The translations under genes and the position numbers were made by a program. DNA of 64,000 nt from Corticium candelabrum. Taxonomy: Eukaryota; Porifera; Homoscleromorpha; Homosclerophorida; Plakinidae. The notes beneath the pieces are model-generated. The model saw only the letters and a list, made by a program, of their open reading frames with translations, had not been told where the DNA came from and did no database searches. Location: contig NC_085099.1 of assembly GCF_963422355.1 (NCBI RefSeq), positions 7,387,746-7,451,745 of the forward strand, read 5' to 3'. Shown piece after piece: positions 1-11,000 of this stretch (the first letter of the stretch is position 1; each line of letters opens with the position of its first letter).

Positions 1-1920
1 TGTCACCTGATGACATAACAGATGAAACCAAAAGTTTCAAATATCTACAGCTTTGCTTACTAAGAGTTGAATCTTGTTCCTGCAAACAAATTTATAGTTT
101 ACATCTGTCTAAGGTGTTACTGTGCAGTGCTGGGATGTCAAGGCTGAACAGTGAGATCTAATAGCAATTGCTTTTCTTCATTACATATTGCTATTTGGGA
201 TGAGGCATCAAAAGCCACTTGGCTTGTTCATTTGAGTCAGTTGTTGAAATCCAAAACTTAGAAAAGTGAATCGTTATTCTCAGCTTGTTCAAACAGGCAA
301 AACAAACACATTCAAACTGTACTTTTGCACCTACTCTCTGTTCGCGTTGACTTTGCGCTTTGAAAATCTGTAATAACTTCTGCGCATAGGGCAGACAGTG
401 ACGATCTTGGTATCATTTGAAACCGCAAGTTCCCGGATTTTCTATAGTTAGGGTAACGAAGGCGTATGTATTACACAGGCGGTTTGATAAGGCTTTTGCG
501 TATCAAGAGTCGTTAGGGTTCTTAACTCATTAAGAAGGTTTGGTCTTACAACAAGAATGCTGCTAATAGAGGAAGTAGCCAATTAGCAATGTCACTAAAC
601 GGTCCACTGCCTTGACATCAACTCACAGTTGCTCTTGTTTCGCGAGTAGTTGCTTGATATTCTGACTCCTCTTCTCGTTCTGCTTCTTCTTGATAGCCTA
701 TGACTTCCTCTACTGTTACCTAACATCTTTGTATTGTAATATGACCTCTAGGATGTACAGTTAATGGGATATCACTTAACATAAACAAATACAGCTGCAT
801 CATTACTCACTTCCGAGCACAAAGTCATCACGAACAGAGAGTACTTGTCAGTTCTGAAGGGTTCATATTCTTGAAATCGAGAAGATCACTTTGCAAACTT
901 TGCATACCAACACTCAAATTAACACTAAGCTGAGAATGTTACTGTTTTTGTGTTCTAGTTGGTAGTATTCTAGTTAGGGTTGATCATGCAGCCTTTAGCT
1001 GGGGGACCCTTGCTACACGATGTTTAGTGTTGTATGTAAAGGTTGCTTATTACCCGAGGTGCAGAAGCCACTAGGGATAGTAATGCTGGCTGTAGACCAA
1101 CAAAAACCAAGCGACCGACCAATGATACGCAGTAGAGTTAGATTGTTATCACTGATTATTGAGGGTATTTTTAGCATCGTTGTCATACATTTGTATATGT
1201 ATAGTTATATAATATAGTAATTATATTATATTATAGTAATTATATAGGTTTACTAATAGATAGATAGATCATAGTTCAACAGGAAGCCCTTTCAGCCATA
1301 AGCTGGCCTCCCAAAGGGTCTTGGAAGTTTGAAGCTTGTAGGATGTCATATTTGCATATATACTAAATTTTTTGTGGCAATAGCAAAAAGCTAGATCTCT
1401 CAGTATTTTACAGATTACTGCAACAGACATAAGCTTTACATGTATTGGTGCATTAGTGCTGCTGATATTTTTGGCTGAAGGCACACATGATGCAAGTGAG
1501 TAATGTTCTGATGTTATGTAAGTGAGTGCAGCATCCATTAGTTTTAACAAGTAGCACTTACTTAAATTAACCTGTCTTTTGGGTTTCTTGTATAAATTTG
1601 AGAGTTGATGTTTATTAATTGAGCATATGCAGGTACATTTAATGTAAATGTTTAGCACCTTTAGCACATGCTCAAGATTGAGAGACATATGGCAGATAGA
1701 GGATTGAAAGAGGGTCAGACAAAGGAGAGAAACGGGTGTCTTAGTTGTTACAAGCCATATATGCATGCATTGCATGTGCACAAGTGCGCACTGAGTGTAC
1801 AAAACTTAAGGCCTAAAGTTTGTTTAATTAAAACCTTAGTTACAATGGGATTCTAGCAGCAGTCTAGGTCACTCCGGGACACTGACATGTTGTAATTAAT
1901 ACTCGTGTTTTGGTTTCAGG
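1..1920. other. Left edge, no supported gene
   Basis: I see no exon that I can support here. The stretch is AT-rich and probably belongs to upstream introns or flank of the plus-strand coiled-coil gene whose first recognised exon begins at 1921. A minus-strand frame of about 177 codons at 1269-1802 has no recognisable domain and is cysteine- and histidine-rich in an unpatterned way. I regard it as chance. Confidence 0.5.
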
Positions 1921-4607
1921 GAGCTGGAGCAAGATTTACAAAAATCCCAACGTATTTTTCAGCAGTTTTCTGCTGATCAGGAAACTGTGCTCAGAGCAGT
2001 AGCCAGTGAAGTCGATGTATTGGTCAGTCATTTGGCTCATGACATCCATTCAGGCTACCCAGCAATGTGTTTAAGCATCGGAACCGAAAATGATTTGCGA
2101 AAGTGGGTCACAGATATGATCAGTAAGCTTAAGTGGCTACAGCAGGAGATCAAGCTACGACTAGAGAGAGATGCAGTTCTGAGACAACAAGTGACAAGAG
2201 GCCATCAGCATGCAGAGGTACATTAATTTTATTCACATTCTATCTGACAAATTGAGAGAGATCAAAATTTGAGAAAGGATATACACCCAGATGGAAGGCA
2301 TATTTACATTTTATGGTGCAATCCCAATTTGCATTTACACAGTCTCAGAGCGTGTTCACATGTTGTCAATCATGTTCACACCTGTCCTAATCATGATTAG
2401 TGTAACGCCATTCTAATGCCGTAAAGAGTAGTATTACAACCACATTAGTGGCGTTAGTGGTTGCATGTGACTCTGGCACGAGGTAGTATACAAGAAGAGC
2501 ATGCTGCCGATGTTTCTGATGTGGTGTTGTATGTTTAAACGTACAAACGCAGCAACGACATGGCGACGTCTACAGAAGCGCAGGCAGATGTCCCATGTGA
2601 CAACTTCTTGCCGTCTCTGGAGGAGCTGCTAGAAAAAGCAAAATAGATGTTTCCCGCTTCAAAACCTAAAGCAATGGATTCGTCAAGACAATTCACACGA
2701 ATTCTTGCCGGGTATGACGGATGAAAACTGTCCAGGCTAATTACACTCATGTGCCCATGTGACTTACTAATCATAGTTAGCGGTGTGAACACGCTCTTAA
2801 CTAACCACACTTTGATTAGAATAATGATCAGTGTGAACATGGCCTGTTACTGGACTTATATAGGTGAAATTTGTGAGCTGTAGTTACAGGACTTCAGAGA
2901 ATTTATGTATGTATGATGTCATCATCTTCACTGTGCTAAAAGTATGTCTCGTGAAGCAAATTGTCTAATCACTAACATAAATTTTATTGCTGTTCAACTT
3001 TGCAAAACTGTATTTGCTACTAGAAGCAACAGCTGTGTGGTGACTGCATGTCTTCAAGAAAAGTGTTGCCTTCAAGACAGATTGATACTATACTCTTCAG
3101 ACAGATCAAATCACAGACCTGGAAATCTGATGGATCCTGCGATGTAGCATGCTACTTACAAATATTCATATATATTTATAGCTTTTTTTGCATGGCTCTG
3201 GCCACCTGCCGTGAGAAAGTTTGGATGTGGCTGTTTAGGATCTTTCATTCAATATATATTTCAGAATTGCGAATCAGTTGTTAAGTATGAGAATTTTGTT
3301 AAGCACTCAGGCTTTAGGACAATTGTGGACTGAATGTGTAGAATTCTTGAGCAGAAACACAACATCCAATGTATGTAATCATGTATTATCTAATTCTTTT
3401 GCATATTACCGGTATGTACATGCAATATAATCTATGTCCAAAACTAGAACTGCATGCAAATCAATCTGTATGTATATTATGTCTAGGAGTTTTTGTGTAG
3501 CCAGCACTGTCTTTGCAAACATTTTAGCATTAACAAGTACGAGTAGGGTTTATAGCAGTTTGGGCTACACTGTAGTACTATAGCTACTAGTAGTACAACA
3601 TGTAGTGCTGTAGTCATTATAGTCACTTGGTCTTTGTAGTCAGTCTGCTTTTAAGTTTATGATTTGTATTTAATACACTAACTATAGTTATTGGAACAAC
3701 AATGAACATGTATGCAGTGTAGTCAGACTGTTACTAATGTGATCATTACTGATGATAAGGAGATAAGAACTATTACAAATTCAACCATGCAGATGCTCAC
3801 AAGACAAAGGAAGTGGCTTTGTGAAAGACTGACTTATTACAATGTAGAATTTGTGTGGCTGATTGCTTTACAATCATCTTGAGTGGTCAAGTATTTGTCC
3901 TGTCTGATGTTTCCTTAGCTGGTAGACTGGAACAGAAAATTCTAAGTCAATAGTTATTATGAACTGATGTACTTGTAGGAGCTGATACAAGCGTCTGAAG
4001 AAGATCGTCGCTACTTTTTGTCTGAATTGTCAAAACACAGAGAAATGCTGACAACATTGGCTCAGGACAGGCAAGGTTATGATTGGATATAAGGCCATAG
4101 CTAAAAAAATACTGCTTGCTAAGACCTGGTTTTTGTGTCTCAGTATTGGGAGCATTTGGAACTGATCAAAATTTGGCCGCTCGAAAGACCCTTCAACAAT
4201 TACAAGTTAGCAAAACATGAATTAACTGTCATTTAGGACTTTTGCATATTATTTGGTGCAATCATTGCCACAGACAATTTCCCAAATTACAATCTTTTCT
4301 TTGCTTTAGGAACAAGCAGCTCAGCTAACCGATCGACTGGAAAAAGTAATTGCTAATAAGTAATCAGCAGTTTGGTCTGCCAACCACTTGCATTGTTTCT
4401 GTAGGGAGCACGTGCATTACATGCAAGCTCTGCTGCACTAAGGGAGAAGCAGCGTCTCATGGAGGATCTAGAAGCAAAGCAAGTAGGTATAATCTCTGAC
4501 ATGTGTATGATAATAAAATCCTACTTACTGAGATTATGTAGGAATCCAGAAGGGCACGGCAAACAATCACAGACCAGTATGACAGGTTGTTGATGCCAAT
4601 TTTGTGA
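1921..4607 (+). CDS. Coiled-coil protein, C-terminal exons (family not recognised)
   Basis: Six exons with good splice sites and matching phases: 1921-2217, 3979-4075, 4144-4205, 4310-4345, 4405-4482 and 4542-4607, ending in TGA. They encode a continuous, highly charged alpha-helical tail rich in E, K, Q, R and L with heptad-like spacing, for example LKWLQQEIKLRLERD, and end in DRLLMPIL. Small consecutive exons of this kind are typical of centrosomal or cytoskeletal coiled-coil proteins, but I do not recognise the family and assign no function. The 5' exons were not found and may lie left of the window. The intron 2218-3978 carries an inverted-repeat element. The gene converges on NOM1, with about 1 kb between stops. 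I am sure of an exon series, not of the identity. Confidence 0.65.
2347..2797. mobile_element. Small inverted-repeat element (MITE-like) in intron
   Basis: The left end AGAGCGTGTTCACA is matched in reverse complement at the right end (2784-2797). The interior carries further copies of GTTCACAC and TGATTAGT-like words in both orientations. The element has no coding capacity and lies inside the first visible intron of the coiled-coil gene. I could not settle a target duplication, so the superfamily is open. Confidence 0.45.
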
Positions 4608-5593
4608 AGGACAAGATTCATAATTAGCTTTGTGTACAGGCTCAGGAAGCAACTTAGCAATTTTCAAACATAACACAGGACATGCTCTATTTCTGCTGCA
4701 CCTTCTATGAAGACTCTAGGAATATAATATAAAATATTTTAGTTAGCAAATAACTTGGTTTAATTAAGGGGCAATGAGTCTCTACTATCAGACGGCGCAA
4801 TATATGTCTTTATAACGTCATTTACATAGTAGAAATTTTATTGTGTTAATTACATGTAATTCTAAGTTTAATTTTCCTAATACTAAAATAATATATGCGA
4901 CATTCATCAAATTTGAATGCTGTGTCCTTTTTGTTCATTTTTATGTCTGTCAATGGTGTGGAAATAAACTGCTTAGATTTTCAGGGTTTGAACTTGGTTA
5001 AAAGTTAACTTGATTTTGAGTAGATGTCTTTGCCAGTTTTACTATACTCATAGTTTTCCACAATTGTTGCATGGGCATGCATCTAGTAGTAGTTACTAGT
5101 GTTATCAATGCAGTCTACCGGAAATCATTCAGTGCTCTGCTGTTAGAGCTTCATAATATTATTGAGCCTGGTCTTGGATGGACCACCACCCATCAAATTC
5201 AATATCATATCAATAGACCCAAAGGACAATCTCTTGTAGCTCCGCTCATTCTACACCTTTTCTTCTGGATAATCTCATGCTCCTTTTTAAGTCTGATATT
5301 ATCAAGGGATCAAATACATATACTTTCTAGTACTGTACTGTATTGGTGAGAGTGATTTCAATTCAATACCTGTCCCTGCAGTAATTCTTGCTTTTATCAG
5401 TCTTAAAATATCAAGCTGATTGAATTGAATCCTATGTGATTCTTTGCTTACTATTGGAGTATCCGTAACTTGTCTTAATTCATATGTCTCTTTTCTGACT
5501 GTAAGTCAAAGATACTTCATAGTCGATATATTGTTACTTGTACTGTATGTAGGTTATTATAATACAAATGACAGCATAACAAACTACTGCATA
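4608..5593. other. Convergent intergenic gap
   Basis: This is the sequence between the stop of the plus-strand coiled-coil gene and the stop of minus-strand NOM1. It is AT-rich, with an AATAAA near 4962 that could serve the plus-strand gene. I see no gene or repeat in it that I can support. Confidence 0.5.
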
Positions 5594-7810
5594 CTACCTA
5601 TGTCTACTAATCAGCATGCCAATCTGCATACTCCTTTCAGCCAATCGGATCTTCCTTTTCAACGCCTTCATTTCTACTGAGTTCGACATCTTATCGAGCA
5701 TGTAATGATGCATAAACACATGCAACCCTTCTCTCAAGTGATACAAATCTGGTGTAGCAGCAATTTGAGCAAATACTGACTGAAACATTTCAGACTCATC
5801 AAAAAGACTTTGTAACAGAAATGAGTAAAACTGAACAGATGACTTTCCCAGTTGTGAGAATTCAATAACCTTCAATACAGAAAGAGACATTGCCTTAGTG
5901 ATAAACAGATGAATAAGGAGCTTAGCCAAATTGTGTCTATTGCTTTCAGTCAGTGATTCCATTGCTTTCAGACGATCCCAAATGCTGTACTGTAATGTCA
6001 CTTGATAACTACGACTGCATTGACATAATCTCTCACTCAAATATGCATAGAATGGATTGAATAGTTGCTCCTGAAGGCAACAATCAAGAAGTACGTAAAC
6101 AATCTCCCGTGACTGTTTCTCTTTCAAATTTAGTTTAAGTAGTTTTTCAAATGCATCAAGATAGTCATCGCTAGACATGAGCACACAAAATATAGTTCTT
6201 CTAATGTCACTCGTCATTCTCTGCTGGTGTGCCAATGTAAGCATATGTAAATCAGACACACCAGCCATCTCATGTTCCTTTAGTTTGGTTAATATACCTA
6301 CTTCACCCCCTTTCCAACTTGATCCAACAATCCACCATCTCCCGTGAGTGTCTGCATTCAGTAAATCATTTAGAGTCATCCTCATTGGCAACTCAGCTGA
6401 TTTTCTTCCTTTAGTTAGTTCCTGATAACGTTGTCTATAGCAATCTATTGCTACCGGATCATGTCGCAATTTTCTAAGATTATTGTTTTTCAGTGCTGTA
6501 ATTGCATTCACCATAAACTTCACACGAGATTTCTCTCCTTGGTTGTGAGGTATAGAAGATGCTTTTGCCTCAACCTCTACAACAATGTCTTTCAGTGCTC
6601 GAGGATCATCTTTTCGAAGTTGGGGTCCTATCAAACTCAGTAGCATCAAAAGAAGTTCAATATCCAATTCATGAAACGAAGCCACAAACTTCCTAACTAA
6701 ATCGTAAATCAGACAACAGTCTATCATCTGGAGTGTGTAGAGAAAGGCAAACAGCATCACAATATTGGCAGTTGCTTTGGTTGCTTTCTTTTTATCTTCT
6801 TCATAAGTATGCTCTAGTTTCTTGGCCAATGACTCCAAGAAAAAATAGCCAACTTCAACACCCTCATTATGACACACAAGCCCTAATAACAGTATGCTTT
6901 CCATTAGAATCTGGTCCCCTACATGAGATAATTTCACGCAGGAATCAAGTAGGCACTCAGTCAAACTACTGCTCATGTCATTATGACTATTCTCACGAAA
7001 CAGGCTTTCCACTTCTCCTGCAATCAACTTGACATTATGCTCGCTAAGCCTATTGACTAGTCCACGCAACACACGCTGAAGTCTTTGTAAAGTCAAAGAT
7101 TCTCTGTTGGCCTCTGATTTTCTAAGATGAGGAGGAAGGTACTTCACTGCTACAGATGGTTCTGCATCAATGATATCACTATCATTATCCAAGTTGACTT
7201 GTTCACCGTGCCCTACATGTCTCTTCATTTTGGACCGACCATCTAACTCTATGTCTGTCTCAGTGTCACTCGCTTTCTTTTCCGCTACTTCCTCAACTTC
7301 ATTTGCCGCAATTTCAACGTCCGCTACTTCCAGTAAGAAATCTAGACCGTCTTCACTGAAAGTCGAAGGTAACTTCTTTCCTTTTTTCAATCCTAATTTT
7401 TTCTCAAGCCTCCCGATCTCTTTATCCTCTTTGCTGTTGGCTATTAATGCCGTTTGCCTTGAATATCGAAAGTTGCGACAGCTGGACTCAACTGAATCTT
7501 TCAAACTGACATGCACTTCTTCCTTTGTTCCAAAAGCCACGCTGTGTTTCAGATTTCTCTGACGTTGCCGACTCATGCTGTCTTTGTCATCATCGAGGTT
7601 CCTCGTCACAACTTGGCCATGAAATAACCGGTAGCCATGTTCGCTGTCACATGCAACTGCCGGCAAGCGGCCTTTTCTTTTACGGCCCTTTTTTGCCTTT
7701 GTTTCGAAGAAAACTTTCAATCTTTCTTTCTTCTCTTTACGTATCCTCTTCCTCGCTTTCCGACGACCACTAGACGTAACTTTCGAAGAAACAGCACCGC
7801 TGACTCTCAT
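5594..7810 (-). CDS. NOM1: Nucleolar protein with MIF4G and MA3 domains (NOM1/Sgd1 family)
   Basis: NOM1/Sgd1 proteins act in the nucleolus in 40S ribosome biogenesis and recruit an RNA helicase (eIF4A3 in animals, Fal1 in yeast). The frame, numbered from the first ATG at 7810, codes about 738 residues. A basic, nuclear-localisation-like stretch comes first (residues ~15-50), then the family motif LPSTFSEDGLDFLL (~147-160), acidic linkers and YLPPHLRK (~224). A MIF4G domain (~240-440) and an MA3 domain (~530-650) follow. The open frame runs back to 7939 without a stop, but only non-ATG codons occur there, so the real start could also lie in an upstream exon. There is no intron over 2.2 kb, unlike all spliced neighbours. 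Its ATG lies 227 bp downstream of the EIF3G stop on the same strand. Confidence 0.95.
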   Translation of the reverse strand: MRVSGAVSSKVTSSGRRKARKRIRKEKKERLKVFFETKAKKGRKRKGRLPAVACDSEHGYRLFHGQVVTRNLDDDKDSMSRQRQRNLKHSVAFGTKEEVHVSLKDSVESSCRNFRYSRQTALIANSKEDKEIGRLEKKLGLKKGKKLPSTFSEDGLDFLLEVADVEIAANEVEEVAEKKASDTETDIELDGRSKMKRHVGHGEQVNLDNDSDIIDAEPSVAVKYLPPHLRKSEANRESLTLQRLQRVLRGLVNRLSEHNVKLIAGEVESLFRENSHNDMSSSLTECLLDSCVKLSHVGDQILMESILLLGLVCHNEGVEVGYFFLESLAKKLEHTYEEDKKKATKATANIVMLFAFLYTLQMIDCCLIYDLVRKFVASFHELDIELLLMLLSLIGPQLRKDDPRALKDIVVEVEAKASSIPHNQGEKSRVKFMVNAITALKNNNLRKLRHDPVAIDCYRQRYQELTKGRKSAELPMRMTLNDLLNADTHGRWWIVGSSWKGGEVGILTKLKEHEMAGVSDLHMLTLAHQQRMTSDIRRTIFCVLMSSDDYLDAFEKLLKLNLKEKQSREIVYVLLDCCLQEQLFNPFYAYLSERLCQCSRSYQVTLQYSIWDRLKAMESLTESNRHNLAKLLIHLFITKAMSLSVLKVIEFSQLGKSSVQFYSFLLQSLFDESEMFQSVFAQIAATPDLYHLREGLHVFMHHYMLDKMSNSVEMKALKRKIRLAERSMQIGMLISRHR

Positions 7811-8037
7811 TTCAATTACCCGGCTATCATTTTCACATGCAGTACGCCCGATGGCAGTCCCGGATGCACAGCAGTCTTCACATCCGGGACTGCAATCCAC
7901 ACTGCGTTGTTCACATTTTGAATTACAGTATTCTAACAACCGAAAACAGCAAAGCCTTGCAACGTAAGGTCACTCGGAACTACCAAAAATGATAGCTGTA
8001 GCGTTGGCATGCAAGAATGTAAACACTGAAACATTGC

Positions 8038-11000
8038 TCAGTTCGGTGAAGGCCTAAAATGAACAAAACAAACGTCAGAAAATGAGACAACGGAAAGTTA
8101 CATAGATCATAAATAACCTTGCCCACTCTACACTAAGAATTAGATGATCATATCCATAACCATTAAGAGCTTGAATAGCACGTGCTGCATCTTCCTTGTG
8201 GTGATAATTCACAAATGCAAAACCCTTCAGAACACCAAAATGCAATAGTTGGTCAATATAAAACATAGTAACAACATATAGTAAAAATTAGAAACATAGC
8301 TACTGCTAGCTAGACACAGACCCTATAGAGGCCACAACTCTCCATATTGATATGATATGATATATTTGATTCACACCAACATAATGGTGTAGCTCCCCTC
8401 TAAGGGAAATGTAAGAAGAGAAGAAAAAAGAATTACAGACGTACAAGACACTCACATACAATGACGTCAAAACAAAACAAAAAAAGACAAAACTCCTATC
8501 TAAGTACAGTTATGGTATAGAAACCGTTCTTAGTCCTCTAATGCTATTCACAGAGTTTTAGCAATGTTTAGAAAATTAAGTTGTATTGTCCTTATTCGTT
8601 CCACAGCTTCCAACAAGTCTTCAAAGCAGTCACAAATAAATTCACTTCACCTACATGAGAACGAGCATGCGAAAATGTATTTTTTAACAATGTGTACCAA
8701 CTGGTTATTGTTAAATCTGTGTAAGTCAATGGATATTCAACTTTCTCACTGGACTTCAGAAAAAATCTATTTGCAATGCACAGAAAAGTAGAACACTAAA
8801 TATGCACAGTTAGGCGCACCACGTGATGTACAATTCCAAACTTCCTAAAAAAATTAGCAGAGTGCTCAGTGCTCAATATAAATGCACACAAAACTTGAAT
8901 AACAAGAGAAACAAGATGTCAAAACCGAGAAAATCCTAATGATAGCTGACTTTGGCGACAACGACTAAGCTAGCTCAGGCATCTAGTACTTGAGGCACTG
9001 TTATGTGTTAGAACCTATGCTCATACAGGCCACGTGCTGTTCTCTGTCTGCACCTGTGTTTGTGAAACTACTACTCATGACACATGGTATATTTGACAAC
9101 AAAACTACCATTACAGTACTATGCTAAACACATGTATTAGTGTTCCGCTCGAAATTATTGATTACTAGCCAATTGGCTAAGGAGTTTGTTCATTTGTAGC
9201 CAAGCATTCTTTTTAGAGCCAAGAAAAAATCACTCAAACATCAAACAGCTAACAATCCAGAAAACAACAACTACTCTTGAGTCAAGTTTAACTTGTTCGG
9301 ACAGACAGGCAGCATTTATCAATTGCTGCAAACAAATGTAGTACACTAATCTAACAAATGTCATGCTCAGGAAACATGACTTTGAAAGACAAAGTGTAAA
9401 CAAATCAGACTTCAAGTGTTTAGTGCTATCCTTTTTAGCTTTTTATACCAAATTTAATATCTTCATCAAAATCAAAATCTTGAAGTTTTGGCCCTTCTAT
9501 GCTCAGTATCATCAAAGTTCGGCATCATTGAAGTCGTCGTTGTCATTTTCCTTGTAGTTTCTACCATTGGTCTACTTCGTTTTACTTCAGCAGCTGTCTT
9601 CAGAACCATGACTGTCATCTTCACTGTGACTATTTCTAGTTTAACACGTGCCTGCTAAGTGCAAGACATAAACAAATCATGCGCCATAGATTGGCCTTAT
9701 AGTCCTTGAAACTCCAATGCGTTGTGCTAATTACCATTCTGAGTGAGCTGTAGCGACTGTGCTTGCAAGATCTGATCCTGAGGAAGGTGTACATAGTACA
9801 CTGTAAATGCTAGCCAAATTGGCGAAGAAGCATTACCGCATTACCATTTTATTGCCAGCGACTTCTATTGTAGCATTTGGCTATTTGGAGATCGTTCAGT
9901 GGAATCTCTGTATGTGAAAGATTGCTTTCCACTGGCATACAGACAGTGGAATCTCTGTATGCCAGAGATTCCACTGTCATCGCAACTGTAATGATGTCAC
10001 AAACCCGTTTGTGCAAGTGCAGTGAGAACATGCAGTGATGGCAATGAAAGATACAGAGGCTTAGTTTGGTGACTGTAGTTTGCATATAGTACACGTATTA
10101 CGTCTTCGTGCTATCCTTTTATCACCAGGGTATCGTACATGTTTCAGAGTTCAGACCACTATACTGAGACTCAAAAAAGCAGACCGGAACTCCGAGGTAC
10201 GGTAGAAACTCTAATGCTTCAATTATCCATTCTTTTCACTTATCCGACCTCCATTTCTCCATGGATTGCTCAAAGGGGGTCGGATAATCGAGGGTCTACT
10301 GTACTGACAAACATGGTATATTTGACAAAACAAATTATGTACATACAACAGCAAAATTAATAGCCAGGGTTTCAACATGAACGTTAGTTCTAGACAGTTT
10401 GTATATAAAGTAAATCGTACTAATTTCTGATCTAAAGATAAAGGCAGCTCTCTAGAACTACTACTACAGTCAGGTCAGCACAGAAGTCTAATTACCTAAA
10501 ATATAGTTGCACAGTAGGGATTTGCATGCATGTGAATCTAAATAGAGTCTACTTAAAAGCCTTCTGCAATATACTGAAAAGCTTTAAAATACTAACTATT
10601 ATAGACTATGTAAGCAAACAGTTAAATAACGTAGATACATTTCAGGTATTACATCAGTAGGAAACATTTATGGCATTCTGGAGATTATCAATGTCTACGA
10701 TAGTTACGGTGAGATAACTGATTTGTGTGGATACCAAGATGTCCATATCTAGGGCACAAATTTTCTTCAAGTAAGCAAAAAATGTACACCAGTTAGTTCA
10801 GTTGCACACTAGCAGTTTGAGAGAATTGCATGCAAACACTTGTGTTCAAAACATGTCTTCATGTAACGAGTACTGTAACACAACTGACAGTCATGACTAC
10901 ACTCAGTTATTTGGCCCACTCTTTATTCTACATACAACAGTTTTATAGTCTCTCTCACCTACCACTATTGTACCAGTACACAAAGATTAGCTTGCTGACA

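Noticed and set aside
1269-1802. 177-codon minus-strand frame
   Set aside because: No domain, no ATG-context or splice support, and an unpatterned composition. It lies in the probable intron or flank of the plus-strand gene.
7811-7939. NOM1 start at 7939
   Set aside because: The frame is open there but has no ATG. The first ATG is at 7810. An upstream exon remains possible.
9949-9979. Palindrome ACAGTGGAATCTCTG...CAGAGATTCCACTGT as a regulatory site
   Set aside because: It is deep in a large intron next to other repeats of the same words. A local duplication is sufficient.
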